A DNA stretch of 64,000 nucleotides from Acinetobacter lanii (GTDB taxonomy: Bacteria > Pseudomonadota > Gammaproteobacteria > Pseudomonadales > Moraxellaceae), in NCBI RefSeq assembly GCF_011578285.1, contig NZ_CP049916.1:868001-932000 (forward strand), written 5' to 3'. Every line of letters starts with the position of its first letter. Within the stretch, counting starts at the first letter, position 1. The position numbers and the translations under genes are program-made. The notes beneath the pieces were generated by a model. That model worked only from the letters and a program-made list of their open reading frames with translations. It was not told the origin of the DNA and did not search any database. Of the stretch, positions 1-9,890 are shown one piece after another.

Positions 1-2
1 TT

Positions 3-3000
3 GATGATTCAGGACAAATGTATTGGGCTGAATTTACGGATGCCAATGGAGCAGTCACTGATACCATCAAATATCACTTGATTGATGATGTTGAGCCTCT
101 TCTTTACAATGATGACAACTTTGCAGGTCTAATTTTACCGTGGTTAGGTGGAGCAGCCGCGATTGGTGGGATTGCTGCGGCAGCCGGCGGTGGCGATGAC
201 GATAACAATAACAACAATAATAATGGTGGTGACACAACTCCACCCGCTAAACCCGAAATCAATCCAATAAATCCAAAAGATCCGATCACAGGAACAGGTG
301 AAGCAGGTGGTGAAGTGACTGTCACTTATCCAGATGGTTCAACATCAACCACAGTAGTCGGCGAGGATGGTACATGGGAAGTTGAAAACCCAGGCAATCT
401 AGAAGATGGCGATGAAATCACTGCAGAAGTGAAAGACCCTGCAGGTAATGTCTCAGATAAAGACAAAGAAATCGTCGATGGTATTGCACCAACCACACCA
501 AGTATCGATCCAATTAATCCAAAAGATCCGATCACAGGAACAGGTGAAGAAGGCAGTGAAGTGACTGTCACTTATCCTGATGGTTCAACGGTAACTACCA
601 TAGTCGGCGAGGATGGCACATGGGAAGTTGAAAACCCGGGCAATCTAGAAGATGGTGATGAAGTGACTGCAGAAGCCAAAGACCCTGCAGGTAACGTATC
701 AGATAAAGACAAAGAAATTGTGGATGGAATTGCACCGACTGCACCACAGATTGATCCAATTGGACCGAAATCACCCCAGATTACAGGCACAGCAGAACCC
801 AATGCTAAAATTACGGTGACTTATCCTGATGGAACAATCGCAACCACAACAGCAGGTTCAGATGGAAAATGGAGCGTACCAACGCCACCGAACTTAAAAG
901 ATGGCGATGAAGTTAAAGCCACGGCTAAAGACCCTGCGGGCAACGTCTCAGATGAAGGCAAAGAAATTGTCGATGGCGTTGGACCAATAACCACTCTAAA
1001 TCCAGTCAACCTTAAAGATCCAATCACCGGTACAGGTGAAGCAGGCTCAACAGTCACCGTGACTTATCCAGATGGCACTACGGTTACAACGACAGTCAAT
1101 GCAGATGGGAAATGGACAGTTCCAAACCCAGGTCTACAAAATGGCGACGAAGTTAAGGCGGTAGGAACTGACAAAGTTGGAAACATTGGTCCAGAAGTCA
1201 CAGATCTAGTTGAAGGTCAATTACCACCACAACCCCAGCCAAGTGCCCCGAGTATTGATCCAATTGGACCCAACTTAGCGACGATTACAGGTAAGGCTGA
1301 AGCAGGCAATAAAATTACGGTCAGCTTCCCAGATGGCACATCAGTCACAACAACAGCGGGTGCAGATGGCAAGTGGAGTGTAACCACACCACAAGGCTTA
1401 AAAGATGGCGATGTTGTCAAGGCTATTGCAACAAACGCAAATGGCACACAGTCTAATCCAGATACAGAAATTGTCGATGGCGTAGGTCCAACAACCACGA
1501 TTGATCCAATCAATGCCATTGATCCAATCACCGGTACAGGTGAGCCAGGTTCAAGTGTTGAAGTGACTTATCCAAATGGTGATACAGAGACTACGACGGT
1601 AAAATCCGATGGGACATGGCAAGTTCCGAACCCTGGGCTTGAAGATGGCGACATCGTAACAGCCGTGGGTACGGACTCGGTAGCTAACGTGGGTCCAGAA
1701 GTCACAGAACAATTTGACGGAGTCGGTCCAGCCACAGAAATTGACCCAATTGGACCAAACTTGGCTGAAATCACGGGTACGGGAGAGCCAGGCGCAACAG
1801 TTACAGTTACTTATCCAGACAACAGCACATCAACTACAGAGGTTGGATCAGATGGTACGTGGAGTGTAACAACCCCTCCAGGACTGAAAGATGGTGATGT
1901 GGTTACTGCACAGTCCAAAGATCCGCAAGGTAATCTTGGCGCACCAAACAATGAAACTGTAGATGGTCTTGGACCAACCACTGAAATTAATCCAATTGGA
2001 CCAAATACACCCGTCGGTGGCACAGGTGAGCCAGGTGCAACGATTGAAGTGACTTTCCCGAATGGTGATACAGAAACCACGACAGTCGAAGAAGATGGCA
2101 CATGGAGCGTGGCGAACCCGGGACTTGAAGATGGTGATGAAGTCAAAGCGATCGGTACTGACAAAGTGGGCAATCAAGGCCTGGAAGCAACAGAGCAAGT
2201 GGATGGCATCCTACCGATTACCGATATCGATCCAATTGGACCAAACTTGGCTGAAATTACAGGAACAGGGCTTGCGGGCGCTATTGTAACAGTCACTTTC
2301 CCAGATGGTTCGACTGCAACAGCGACCATCGATGCGGACGGTAAATGGTCAGTTGCGAATCCAGGCAATTTAAAAGATGGCGATGAAGTGACTGCAGTAT
2401 CGAGCAAACTCGGGAATACAGGACCGATTGCCACCGAGACTGTAGATGGCGTGGGCCCAACAACAGAGATCGATCCAATCAATGCCAATGACCCAATCAC
2501 CGGTACAGGTGAAAAAGGTTCAACGGTTGAAGTGACCTATCCAAATGGCACCAGCGTGACCACGCAAGTGGATGCGGATGGCAACTGGACTGTGGCGAAC
2601 CCAGGTCTTAACGATGGTGATGAAGTCAAAGCGATCGGTACTGATCCAGTGGGTAACGTTGGACCAGAAGCGACAGCGACTGTTGATGGCACAGCACCAA
2701 CTGCACCAGAGATCGATCCAATCGGTCCGAACTTGGCTGAAATCACCGGTACAGCCGATCCAAAAGAAGCGGGTAACACCGTGACTGTCAGCTTCCCAAA
2801 TTCAAGCCCAGTGACCGCAATCATTGAGGCAGATGGCACTTGGAAAGTGGCAACCCCTGCGGGTCTAAAAGATGGTGACGAAGTTAAAGCGATCATCACC
2901 GATGCAGCAGGCAACGTTTCACCAGAAGCAAGTGAAATTGTGGATGGCGTTGGCCCAACAACCAACATTGATCCAATCAATGCCAATGATCCAATCACCG

Positions 3001-5540
3001 GTACAGGTGAAGCAGGCTCAACAGTCACCGTGACTTATCCAGATGGTAAGACCACAGCGACTGCAGAAGTGGATGCGGATGGCAACTGGACTGTAGCGAA
3101 CCCAGGCTTAAAAGATGGCGACATCGTGAAAGCCGTGGCTACCGATCCAGTCGGTAACGTTGGACCAGAAGCGACAGCGACTGTTGATGGCACAGCACCA
3201 ACAGCACCAGACATCGATCCAATCGGTCCGAACTTGGCTGAAATCACCGGTACAGCCGATCCAAAAGAAGCGGGTAACACCGTGACTGTCAGCTTCCCAA
3301 ATTCAAGCCCAGTGAACGCAATCATTGAGGCAGATGGCACTTGGAAAGTGGCAACCCCTGCGGGTCTAAAAGATGGTGACGAAGTGAAAGCGATCATCAC
3401 CGATGCAGCAGGCAACGTTTCACCAGAAGCAAGTGAAATTGTGGATGGCGTGGGCCCAACAACCAACATTGATCCAATCAATGCCAATGATCCAATCACC
3501 GGTACAGGTGAAGCAGGCTCAACAGTCACCGTGACTTATCCAGATGGTAAGACCACAGCGACTGCAGAAGTGGATGCGGATGGCAATTGGACTGTAGCGA
3601 ACCCAGGCTTAAAAGATGGCGACATCGTCAAAGCCGTGGCTACCGATCCAGTCGGTAACGTTGGCCCAGAAGCAACAGCGACTGTGGATGGCACAGCACC
3701 AACAGCACCAGACATCGATCCAATCGGTCCGAACTTGGCTGAAATCACGGGTACAGCCGATCCAAAAGAAGCGGGTAACACCGTGACTGTCAGCTTCCCA
3801 AATTCTAGCCCAGTGACCGCAATCATTGAGGCAGATGGCACTTGGAAAGTGGCAACCCCTGCGGGTCTAAAAGATGGTGACGAAGTGAAAGCGATCATCA
3901 CCGATGCAGCAGGCAACATCTCACCAGAAGCAAGTGAAATTGTGGATGGCGTTGGCCCAACAACCAACATTGATCCAATCAATGCGATTGATCCAATCAC
4001 CGGTACAGGTGAAGCAGGTTCAACAGTTACCGTGACTTATCCAGATGGTAAGACCACAGCGACTGCAGAAGTGGATGCGGATGGCAACTGGACTGTAGCG
4101 AACCCAGGCTTACAAGATGGCGACATCGTCAAAGCCGTGGCTACCGATCCAGTCGGTAACGTTGGCCCAGAAGCAACAGCGACTGTGGATGGCACAGCAC
4201 CAACTGCACCAGAGATCGATCCAATCGGTCCGAACTTGGCTGAAATCACCGGTACAGCCGATCCAAAAGAAGCGGGTAACACCGTGACTGTCAGCTTCCC
4301 AAATTCAAGCCCAGTGAACGCAATCATTGAGGCAGATGGCACTTGGAAAGTGGCAACCCCTGCGGGTCTAAAAGATGGTGACGAAGTGAAAGCGATCATC
4401 ACCGATGCAGCAGGCAACGTTTCACCAGAAGCAAGTGAAATTGTGGATGGCGTTGGCCCAACAACCAACATTGATCCAATCAATGCCAATGATCCAATCA
4501 CCGGTACAGGTGAAGCAGGCTCAACAGTCACCGTGACTTATGCAGATGGTAAGACCACAGCGACTGCAGAAGTGGATGCGGATGGCAATTGGACTGTGGC
4601 GAACCCAGGCTTAAAAGATGGCGACATCGTCAAAGCCGTGGCTACCGATCCAGTCGGTAACGTTGGCCCAGAAGCAACAGCGACTGTTGATGGCACAGCA
4701 CCGAATGTGCCAGAAATTGATGACGTGGTGAAAGGTGATGAATTTATTACGGGTGAATCGGATTTAGGTACTACAGTGGTCATCACCATTAATAATGGTG
4801 CAACCATGACCACACAAACCAAAGCGGATGGTACTTGGTCAATCCCGAACCCTGGCGTTGTAAATGGTGATGTGATTACAGCCTACGCAGTCGATCCTGC
4901 GAACAATGCATCCGATACCACATCTTTAACCGTGCACTTTATGACTGAAGCATTGCTTGAGGCTCCTCAAGCGTATGATGATGTCGATGCATTCGTTGGA
5001 AATATTGCCCAAAAAGGCCTGACCAATGACGATCGACCTGATTTCACAGGTCAAGGTGCCATCCCAGGTGCAATCATCACACTTTATGCAAATGGCCAAG
5101 CAATTGGATCGACCCAAGCTGATGCTGATGGAACGTGGAAAATCACACCAACAGATGCATTGCGTGATGGGCCTCATAACTTCACTGCAACTCAAACAGA
5201 CGATGGTATTGAAAGTGCTCAATCACCAGTCCTCGACTTTATTGTGGATACCATTGCACCTGAGGTGACACAAGCGGATATCAACAGTGCAGGAACCCAA
5301 GTGATTGGTCAAACCGAATCAGGTGCGACGGTTTATGTAAAAGATGCCGAAGATAATATCTTGGGTTCATCAGTAGCAGATGCCAATGGTACATACAGCG
5401 TTATCTTGAAAACACCAGTGACTAATGGTGACACAGTACAAGTGGTTGCAACAGATAAGGCAGGTAACAGTTCAGACGCTGTAGACGTTCGAGATACCAC
5501 ACACACCACCAGCATTGATTTTAGATGCTTTATTCGATGA
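3..5540 (+). CDS. Adhesin copy 1, open segment 1 (linker, Ig-like repeats)
   Basis: First open segment of copy 1, entering from the left edge and ending at a premature stop at 5540 caused by the extra base near 5503. Downstream of that base the residues no longer match the sister protein (a short HTTSIDFRCFIR tail). It carries all 18 short Ig-like units plus three divergent ones (EIDDVV..., DDVDAFVGN..., APEVTQADIN...). Without the C-terminal secretion domain this segment alone would probably not be exported. Confidence 0.6.
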   Translation, partial: DDSGQMYWAEFTDANGAVTDTIKYHLIDDVEPLLYNDDNFAGLILPWLGGAAAIGGIAAAAGGGDDDNNNNNNNGGDTTPPAKPEINPINPKDPITGTGEAGGEVTVTYPDGSTSTTVVGEDGTWEVENPGNLEDGDEITAEVKDPAGNVSDKDKEIVDGIAPTTPSIDPINPKDPITGTGEEGSEVTVTYPDGSTVTTIVGEDGTWEVENPGNLEDGDEVTAEAKDPAGNVSDKDKEIVDGIAPTAPQIDPIGPKSPQITGTAEPNAKITVTYPDGTIATTTAGSDGKWSVPTPPNLKDGDEVKATAKDPAGNVSDEGKEIVDGVGPITTLNPVNLKDPITGTGEAGSTVTVTYPDGTTVTTTVNADGKWTVPNPGLQNGDEVKAVGTDKVGNIGPEVTDLVEGQLPPQPQPSAPSIDPIGPNLATITGKAEAGNKITVSFPDGTSVTTTAGADGKWSVTTPQGLKDGDVVKAIATNANGTQSNPDTEIVDGVGPTTTIDPINAIDPITGTGEPGSSVEVTYPNGDTETTTVKSDGTWQVPNPGLEDGDIVTAVGTDSVANVGPEVTEQFDGVGPATEIDPIGPNLAEITGTGEPGATVTVTYPDNSTSTTEVGSDGTWSVTTPPGLKDGDVVTAQSKDPQGNLGAPNNETVDGLGPTTEINPIGPNTPVGGTGEPGATIEVTFPNGDTETTTVEEDGTWSVANPGLEDGDEVKAIGTDKVGNQGLEATEQVDGILPITDIDPIGPNLAEITGTGLAGAIVTVTFPDGSTATATIDADGKWSVANPGNLKDGDEVTAVSSKLGNTGPIATETVDGVGPTTEIDPINANDPITGTGEKGSTVEVTYPNGTSVTTQVDADGNWTVANPGLNDGDEVKAIGTDPVGNVGPEATATVDGTAPTAPEIDPIGPNLAEITGTADPKEAGNTVTVSFPNSSPVTAIIEADGTWKVATPAGLKDGDEVKAIITDAAGNVSPEASEIVDGVGPTTNIDPINANDPITGTGEAGSTVTVTYPDGKTTATAEVDADGNWTVANPGLKDGDIVKAVATDPVGNVGPEATATVDGTAPTAPDIDPIGPNLAEITGTADPKEAGNTVTVSFPNSSPVNAIIEADGTWKVATPAGLKDGDEVKAIITDAAGNVSPEASEIVDGVGPTTNIDPINANDPITGTGEAGSTVTVTYPDGKTTATAEVDADGNWTVANPGLKDGDIVKAVATDPVGNVGPEATATVDGTAPTAPDIDPIGPNLAEITGTADPKEAGNTVTVSFPNSSPVTAIIEADGTWKVATPAGLKDGDEVKAIITDAAGNISPEASEIVDGVGPTTNIDPINAIDPITGTGEAGSTVTVTYPDGKTTATAEVDADGNWTVANPGLQDGDIVKAVATDPVGNVGPEATATVDGTAPTAPEIDPIGPNLAEITGTADPKEAGNTVTVSFPNSSPVNAIIEADGTWKVATPAGLKDGDEVKAIITDAAGNVSPEASEIVDGVGPTTNIDPINANDPITGTGEAGSTVTVTYADGKTTATAEVDADGNWTVANPGLKDGDIVKAVATDPVGNVGPEATATVDGTAPNVPEIDDVVKGDEFITGESDLGTTVVITINNGATMTTQTKADGTWSIPNPGVVNGDVITAYAVDPANNASDTTSLTVHFMTEALLEAPQAYDDVDAFVGNIAQKGLTNDDRPDFTGQGAIPGAIITLYANGQAIGSTQADADGTWKITPTDALRDGPHNFTATQTDDGIESAQSPVLDFIVDTIAPEVTQADINSAGTQVIGQTESGATVYVKDAEDNILGSSVADANGTYSVILKTPVTNGDTVQVVATDKAGNSSDAVDVRDTTHTTSIDFRCFIR
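261..4717 (+). repeat. 18 tandem Ig-like repeat units in adhesin copy 1
   Basis: Units of about 246-255 bp, counted by the recurring (D/N)PI(N/G)P-type motif. The first nine are divergent. The last eight alternate between a longer A type (PIGPNLAEITGTADPKEAG) and a shorter B type (PINANDPITGTGE), giving a ~499-bp double period at the 3' side. Confidence 0.9.
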
Positions 5541-6201
5541 TGTCGCGAATGCAAGTGAACTAGGTGCATATAACGACAGCATCCTAAAACCTCAGTACAG
5601 CAGCACCGATTCCAAAGGTGAAACAAGCTACTACACCAACGATTCAACCCCAACGATGATCGGTCGAGGTGAACCAGGCGCAATTGTATCCATCTATGAT
5701 GGTTACGACATGATTAATGGGGAAAAAGTGGGTGATAACCTGCTGGGCACTGTAGTTGTTGATGCCGATGGGAAATGGAGCTTTGAAATTCCACAATTGA
5801 TGGACGTGTCCTATCGCCTCATCTATCGTCAAACTGATAGTGCAGGTAATGCTGGACCATGGAGTGAAGACCTTGTCATTAACTACTTGGCTGAAAGTGT
5901 AAATGACCGCTTCTTATCGGATACCGATAGCTTCAATCTAGAAGGGGGTAAATTTGCACTGGGTACAGGACCAAATAACCCCTTCAAACTGATTGATCAT
6001 GACAGTATTCGTTTCTACGGTCAAAATGGCGTGACGGATACCAGCAACAGTATTCATGTGCTTGATGCCAAAGGCAATGTCTTAAAAGATGTGACGTGGT
6101 CTACAGCGTATGAAGGTGACCACTACATGGTGACCATGAAACTACCTGCAGGTTATGTCGGTGCGTATAGTGTGGTGATCGCAGATGAATCTCTTCAGTG
6201 A
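5515..6201 (+). CDS. Adhesin copy 1, open segment 2
   Basis: Middle piece between the two frameshifts. It encodes divergent Ig-like domains (motifs TPTMIGRGEPGA, DADGKWSF, DSAGNAGPW) identical to residues in copy 2 around 21,720-22,380. It has no ribosome-binding site and is not expected to be translated independently. Confidence 0.55.
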   Translation: MILDALFDDVANASELGAYNDSILKPQYSSTDSKGETSYYTNDSTPTMIGRGEPGAIVSIYDGYDMINGEKVGDNLLGTVVVDADGKWSFEIPQLMDVSYRLIYRQTDSAGNAGPWSEDLVINYLAESVNDRFLSDTDSFNLEGGKFALGTGPNNPFKLIDHDSIRFYGQNGVTDTSNSIHVLDAKGNVLKDVTWSTAYEGDHYMVTMKLPAGYVGAYSVVIADESLQ

Positions 6202-6970
6202 CCTAGCGGGTAACTACAACTATGGCTACCAGTTCGATAACACTGTACAGAAGCCACAGGCGTTAATGGCGGATGCACAAGGAGAGGGCGCAGCTGGAAC
6301 CACTTTGGTCCAAAATGGTTGGATTACCAATGACAACACGCCAACATGGATGTTGTCGACAGGTAAAATGACCAGCAAAGTGCTGATTCGTAGTACAGAT
6401 GGTAGTTACTACAAAGAAGTAGATATTACCAATCAAGATGACTACCAATTCCAAATGGATGAACCATTGAGTGAAGGTAAACATTCATTTGAATTCAGCT
6501 ATATTTACCAAGATGGTACTGCCAATGAAATCCAATCACCATGGTCAGACCCGTTCACGTTCACGGTTGACAGTAAAGCCTATATTATCAAAGCTGGCTT
6601 TGATAATGTGACACTGGATCATTCGATCTATGACAAAGCGTTATACAACTTGTTGGTGGCGAATGATCCAACAGGTGGTAATAAGGTGACGAAAATCGAT
6701 GAATGGACCGATTTTAAAGTCAGTGCGGATGATAGCGTGAAAGACACCATTGACGTGTCGGAATTGTTGAATCTAAAAGATGTGAATGCAGGCAATGTGA
6801 CTGAGTTCTTATCGGTATCGTATCTTACAGGGGACAGTGGTAAACACACCGTGTTGTCGATTGACCGAGATGGGAAAGATGGTAAGTTCAGCAGCACAGA
6901 ATTGATCGTATTCAACAACGTGGATACGACCTTGGCTGAGTTGTTGAAGAATAATCAGATTATTTATTAA
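6185..6970 (+). CDS. Adhesin copy 1, open segment 3 (C-terminal secretion domain)
   Basis: Carries the type I secretion C-terminal target region. The final ~100 residues show the acidic, Leu-rich pattern typical of these signals (IDVSELL, VLSIDRDGKDG, ELIVFNNVDTTLAELL). The last 55 coding bases differ from copy 2 at three synonymous positions (first at 6916), after which the flanks are unrelated, so the duplicated tract ends here. A terminator follows at 7071-7103. Confidence 0.6.
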   Translation: MNLFSDLAGNYNYGYQFDNTVQKPQALMADAQGEGAAGTTLVQNGWITNDNTPTWMLSTGKMTSKVLIRSTDGSYYKEVDITNQDDYQFQMDEPLSEGKHSFEFSYIYQDGTANEIQSPWSDPFTFTVDSKAYIIKAGFDNVTLDHSIYDKALYNLLVANDPTGGNKVTKIDEWTDFKVSADDSVKDTIDVSELLNLKDVNAGNVTEFLSVSYLTGDSGKHTVLSIDRDGKDGKFSSTELIVFNNVDTTLAELLKNNQIIY

Positions 6971-7036
6971 CCGATAAACGGATTGTTGACTTAAGCTAAA
7001 CAGCAAAACTGAATAGCGAAAGGAATATCCCAATAT

Positions 7037-7103
7037 CAGATTAAAAAATCTGCAACAAAAAAGTTGTAATAAAAAAAGAGAATCTTAGGGTTCTCTTTTT
7101 TTT
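7037..7103 (+). terminator. Terminator of adhesin copy 1
   Basis: A small hairpin (CAGATT/AATCTG, 7037-7052) precedes a main hairpin in which AAAAAAGAGAA pairs with TTCTCTTTTTT at 7071-7103. It separates the two adhesin genes. Confidence 0.8.
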
Positions 7104-7370
7104 GGACAAAATTCAATTTAAAGAAATTATTTATTTAGATAGAAAACATATATTTGACTGTGCTAGAAAAGTTTTTCTTTAAGCAAAATTCGCTCTTTGA
7201 ATTTGAGTAACCTGGCTTGATTAGAAAATCAATATATAAATGAATAGAGGCGGAATCCATCTTATCTTTCAGAACAAAAAATACTCTTAAATTTATCTTT
7301 ATATTCATTGAGCTAAATATCCCTTCCAACAAATAGATTTGTTAATGGATATAGATTTGATCTTTATTAG
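7104..7370. other. AT-rich spacer between the two adhesin genes
   Basis: Nothing convincing is encoded here. A 65-codon antisense frame exists but has no ribosome-binding site and no recognisable features. The stretch looks like promoter-proximal DNA of copy 2. Confidence 0.5.
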
Positions 7371-7386
7371 TGTGATATAAATCACA
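7371..7386. promoter_or_regulatory. CRP/Vfr-type binding palindrome upstream of adhesin copy 2
   Basis: The 16-mer TGTGATATAAATCACA contains both half-sites of the CRP consensus (TGTGA-N6-TCACA) without mismatch and lies about 100 bp before the start codon. By analogy with the CRP/Vfr family it suggests cAMP-dependent control; activation versus repression cannot be decided without the transcription start. Confidence 0.7.
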
Positions 7387-7486
7387 GTTATAAAAGAATA
7401 GTTGTGAATTGTCATTTAATCCCATTCTCAACAATAAGAATAGATAGCAAAAATCAGCTAAAAAATTTAAATTTGAGGTTTAAATC

Positions 7487-9598
7487 ATGTCAAAAATTTC
7501 AATAATTTCAAAAACCACGCATCAGGTATTACAAACCCTAGATACAGCTTCTGAAAAGAATATCAATCTCACAGAAAACTCTGCTGTGATACTCGATATT
7601 CCGAAAGAAGATGTCGCAAAGATCACTCGTGAAGGAAACAGTGCTGTTATTTCACTGCGTAATGGTGAAACCATTGTCATCCAAAACTTTTTCAATAATG
7701 AAAATACCGCAGACAATAGCTTGGCATTTGTTGATGATTCAGGACAAATGTATTGGGCTGAATTTACGGATGCCAATGGAGCAGTCACTGATACCATCAA
7801 ATATCACTTGATTGATGATGTTGAGCCTCTTCTTTACAATGATGACAACTTTGCAGGTCTAATTTTACCGTGGTTAGGTGGAGCAGCCGCGATTGGTGGG
7901 ATTGCTGCGGCAGCCGGCGGTGGCGATGACGATAACAATAACAACAATAATAATGGTGGTGACACAACTCCACCCGCTAAACCCGAAATCAATCCAATAA
8001 ATCCAAAAGATCCGATCACAGGAACAGGTGAAGCAGGTGGTGAAGTGACTGTCACTTATCCAGATGGTTCAACATCAACCACAGTAGTCGGCGAGGATGG
8101 TACATGGGAAGTTGAAAACCCAGGCAATCTAGAAGATGGCGATGAAATCACTGCAGAAGTGAAAGACCCTGCAGGTAATGTCTCAGATAAAGACAAAGAA
8201 ATCGTCGATGGTATTGCACCAACCACACCAAGTATCGATCCAATTAATCCAAAAGATCCGATCACAGGAACAGGTGAAGAAGGCAGTGAAGTGACTGTCA
8301 CTTATCCTGATGGTTCAACGGTAACTACCATAGTCGGCGAGGATGGCACATGGGAAGTTGAAAACCCGGGCAATCTAGAAGATGGTGATGAAGTGACTGC
8401 AGAAGCCAAAGACCCTGCAGGTAACGTATCAGATAAAGACAAAGAAATTGTGGATGGAATTGCACCGACTGCACCACAGATTGATCCAATTGGACCGAAA
8501 TCACCCCAGATTACAGGCACAGCAGAACCCAATGCTAAAATTACGGTGACTTATCCTGATGGAACAATCGCAACCACAACAGCAGGTTCAGATGGAAAAT
8601 GGAGCGTACCAACGCCACCGAACTTAAAAGATGGCGATGAAGTTAAAGCCACGGCTAAAGACCCTGCGGGCAACGTCTCAGATGAAGGCAAAGAAATTGT
8701 CGATGGCGTTGGACCAATAACCACTCTAAATCCAGTCAACCTTAAAGATCCAATCACCGGTACAGGCGAACCTGATTCAACCATCAAAGTGACCTATCCA
8801 GATGGCACTACGGTTACAACGACAGTCAATGCAGATGGGAAATGGACAGTTCCAAACCCAGGTCTACAAAATGGCGACGAAGTTAAGGCGGTAGGAACTG
8901 ACAAAGTTGGAAACATTGGTCCAGAAGTCACAGATCTAGTTGAAGGTCAATTACCACCACAACCCCAGCCAAGTGCCCCGAGTATTGATCCAATTGGACC
9001 CAACTTAGCGACGATTACAGGTAAGGCTGAAGCAGGCAATAAAATTACGGTCAGCTTCCCAGATGGCACATCAGTCACAACAACAGCGGGTGCAGATGGC
9101 AAGTGGAGTGTAACCACACCACAAGGCTTAAAAGATGGCGATGTTGTCAAGGCTATTGCAACAAACGCAAATGGCACACAGTCTAATCCAGATACAGAAA
9201 TTGTCGATGGCGTAGGTCCAACAACCACGATTGATCCAATCAATGCCATTGATCCAATCACCGGTACAGGTGAGCCAGGTTCAAGTGTTGAAGTGACTTA
9301 TCCAAATGGTGATACAGAGACTACGACGGTAAAATCCGATGGGACATGGCAAGTTCCGAACCCTGGGCTTGAAGATGGCGACATCGTAACAGCCGTGGGT
9401 ACGGACTCGGTAGCTAACGTGGGTCCAGAAGTCACAGAACAATTTGACGGAGTCGGTCCAGCCACAGAAATTGACCAATTGGACCAAACTTGGCTGAAAT
9501 CACGGGTACGGGAGAGCCAGGCGCAACAGTTACAGTTACTTATCCAGACAACAGCACATCAACTACAGAGGTTGGATCAGATGGTACGTGGAGTGTAA
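7487..9598 (+). CDS. Adhesin copy 2, open segment 1 (N-terminus)
   Basis: N-terminal 703-codon segment. The first ~660 residues are genuine; after the lost C near 9474 the frame reads a non-homologous tail (QLDQTWLK...) to a stop at 9598. It includes the export-retention type N-terminus and about six and a half Ig-like units. An AAAG tetrapeptide at residues ~141-144, at the end of the hydrophobic stretch, resembles LapG protease sites. Confidence 0.7.
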   Translation: MSKISIISKTTHQVLQTLDTASEKNINLTENSAVILDIPKEDVAKITREGNSAVISLRNGETIVIQNFFNNENTADNSLAFVDDSGQMYWAEFTDANGAVTDTIKYHLIDDVEPLLYNDDNFAGLILPWLGGAAAIGGIAAAAGGGDDDNNNNNNNGGDTTPPAKPEINPINPKDPITGTGEAGGEVTVTYPDGSTSTTVVGEDGTWEVENPGNLEDGDEITAEVKDPAGNVSDKDKEIVDGIAPTTPSIDPINPKDPITGTGEEGSEVTVTYPDGSTVTTIVGEDGTWEVENPGNLEDGDEVTAEAKDPAGNVSDKDKEIVDGIAPTAPQIDPIGPKSPQITGTAEPNAKITVTYPDGTIATTTAGSDGKWSVPTPPNLKDGDEVKATAKDPAGNVSDEGKEIVDGVGPITTLNPVNLKDPITGTGEPDSTIKVTYPDGTTVTTTVNADGKWTVPNPGLQNGDEVKAVGTDKVGNIGPEVTDLVEGQLPPQPQPSAPSIDPIGPNLATITGKAEAGNKITVSFPDGTSVTTTAGADGKWSVTTPQGLKDGDVVKAIATNANGTQSNPDTEIVDGVGPTTTIDPINAIDPITGTGEPGSSVEVTYPNGDTETTTVKSDGTWQVPNPGLEDGDIVTAVGTDSVANVGPEVTEQFDGVGPATEIDQLDQTWLKSRVRESQAQQLQLLIQTTAHQLQRLDQMVRGV

Positions 9599-9890
9599 CA
9601 ACCCCTCCAGGACTGAAAGATGGTGATGTGGTTACTGCACAGTCCAAAGATCCGCAAGGTAATCTTGGCGCACCAAACAATGAAACTGTAGATGGTCTTG
9701 GACCAACCACTGAAATTAATCCAATTGGACCAAATACACCCGTCGGTGGCACAGGTGAGCCAGGTGCAACGATTGAAGTGACTTTCCCGAATGGTGATAC
9801 AGAAACCACGACAGTCGAAGAAGATGGCACATGGAGCGTGGCGAACCCGGGACTTGAAGATGGTGATGAAGTCAAAGCGATCGGTACTGA
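7731..9890 (+). repeat. 5' segment shared by both adhesin copies
   Basis: Aligns with 1-2161 of copy 1 at an offset of 7730. By eye the only differences are the tract 8766-8797 (versus 1036-1067) and the lost C near 9474. Confidence 0.85.

Larger units (their letters stand above)
1..6970 (+). pseudogene. Giant Ig-like repeat adhesin, copy 1 (5'-truncated by window, two frameshifts)
   Basis: Bap/BLP-like cell-surface adhesin expected to be exported by a type I secretion system. The window starts about 82 codons into the gene, judged by alignment to copy 2. Visible in order: end of the BapA-prefix-like N-terminal domain, an Ala/Gly-rich hydrophobic stretch, an Asp/Asn linker, 18 Ig-like units of about 82 residues (261-4717; core motifs ITGTGE, VTVTYPDG, DGTW, LKDGDEV, GPEATATVDG), several divergent Ig-like domains, and a C-terminal type I secretion target domain ending NNQIIY. 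The frame breaks twice: an extra base near 5503 (ACACAC tract) and an extra T near 6191; copy 2 lacks both. Correcting them gives about 2,403 residues. The indels may be consensus errors, in which case the gene is intact. Family assignment is by resemblance; the biofilm role is inferred. Confidence 0.8.
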
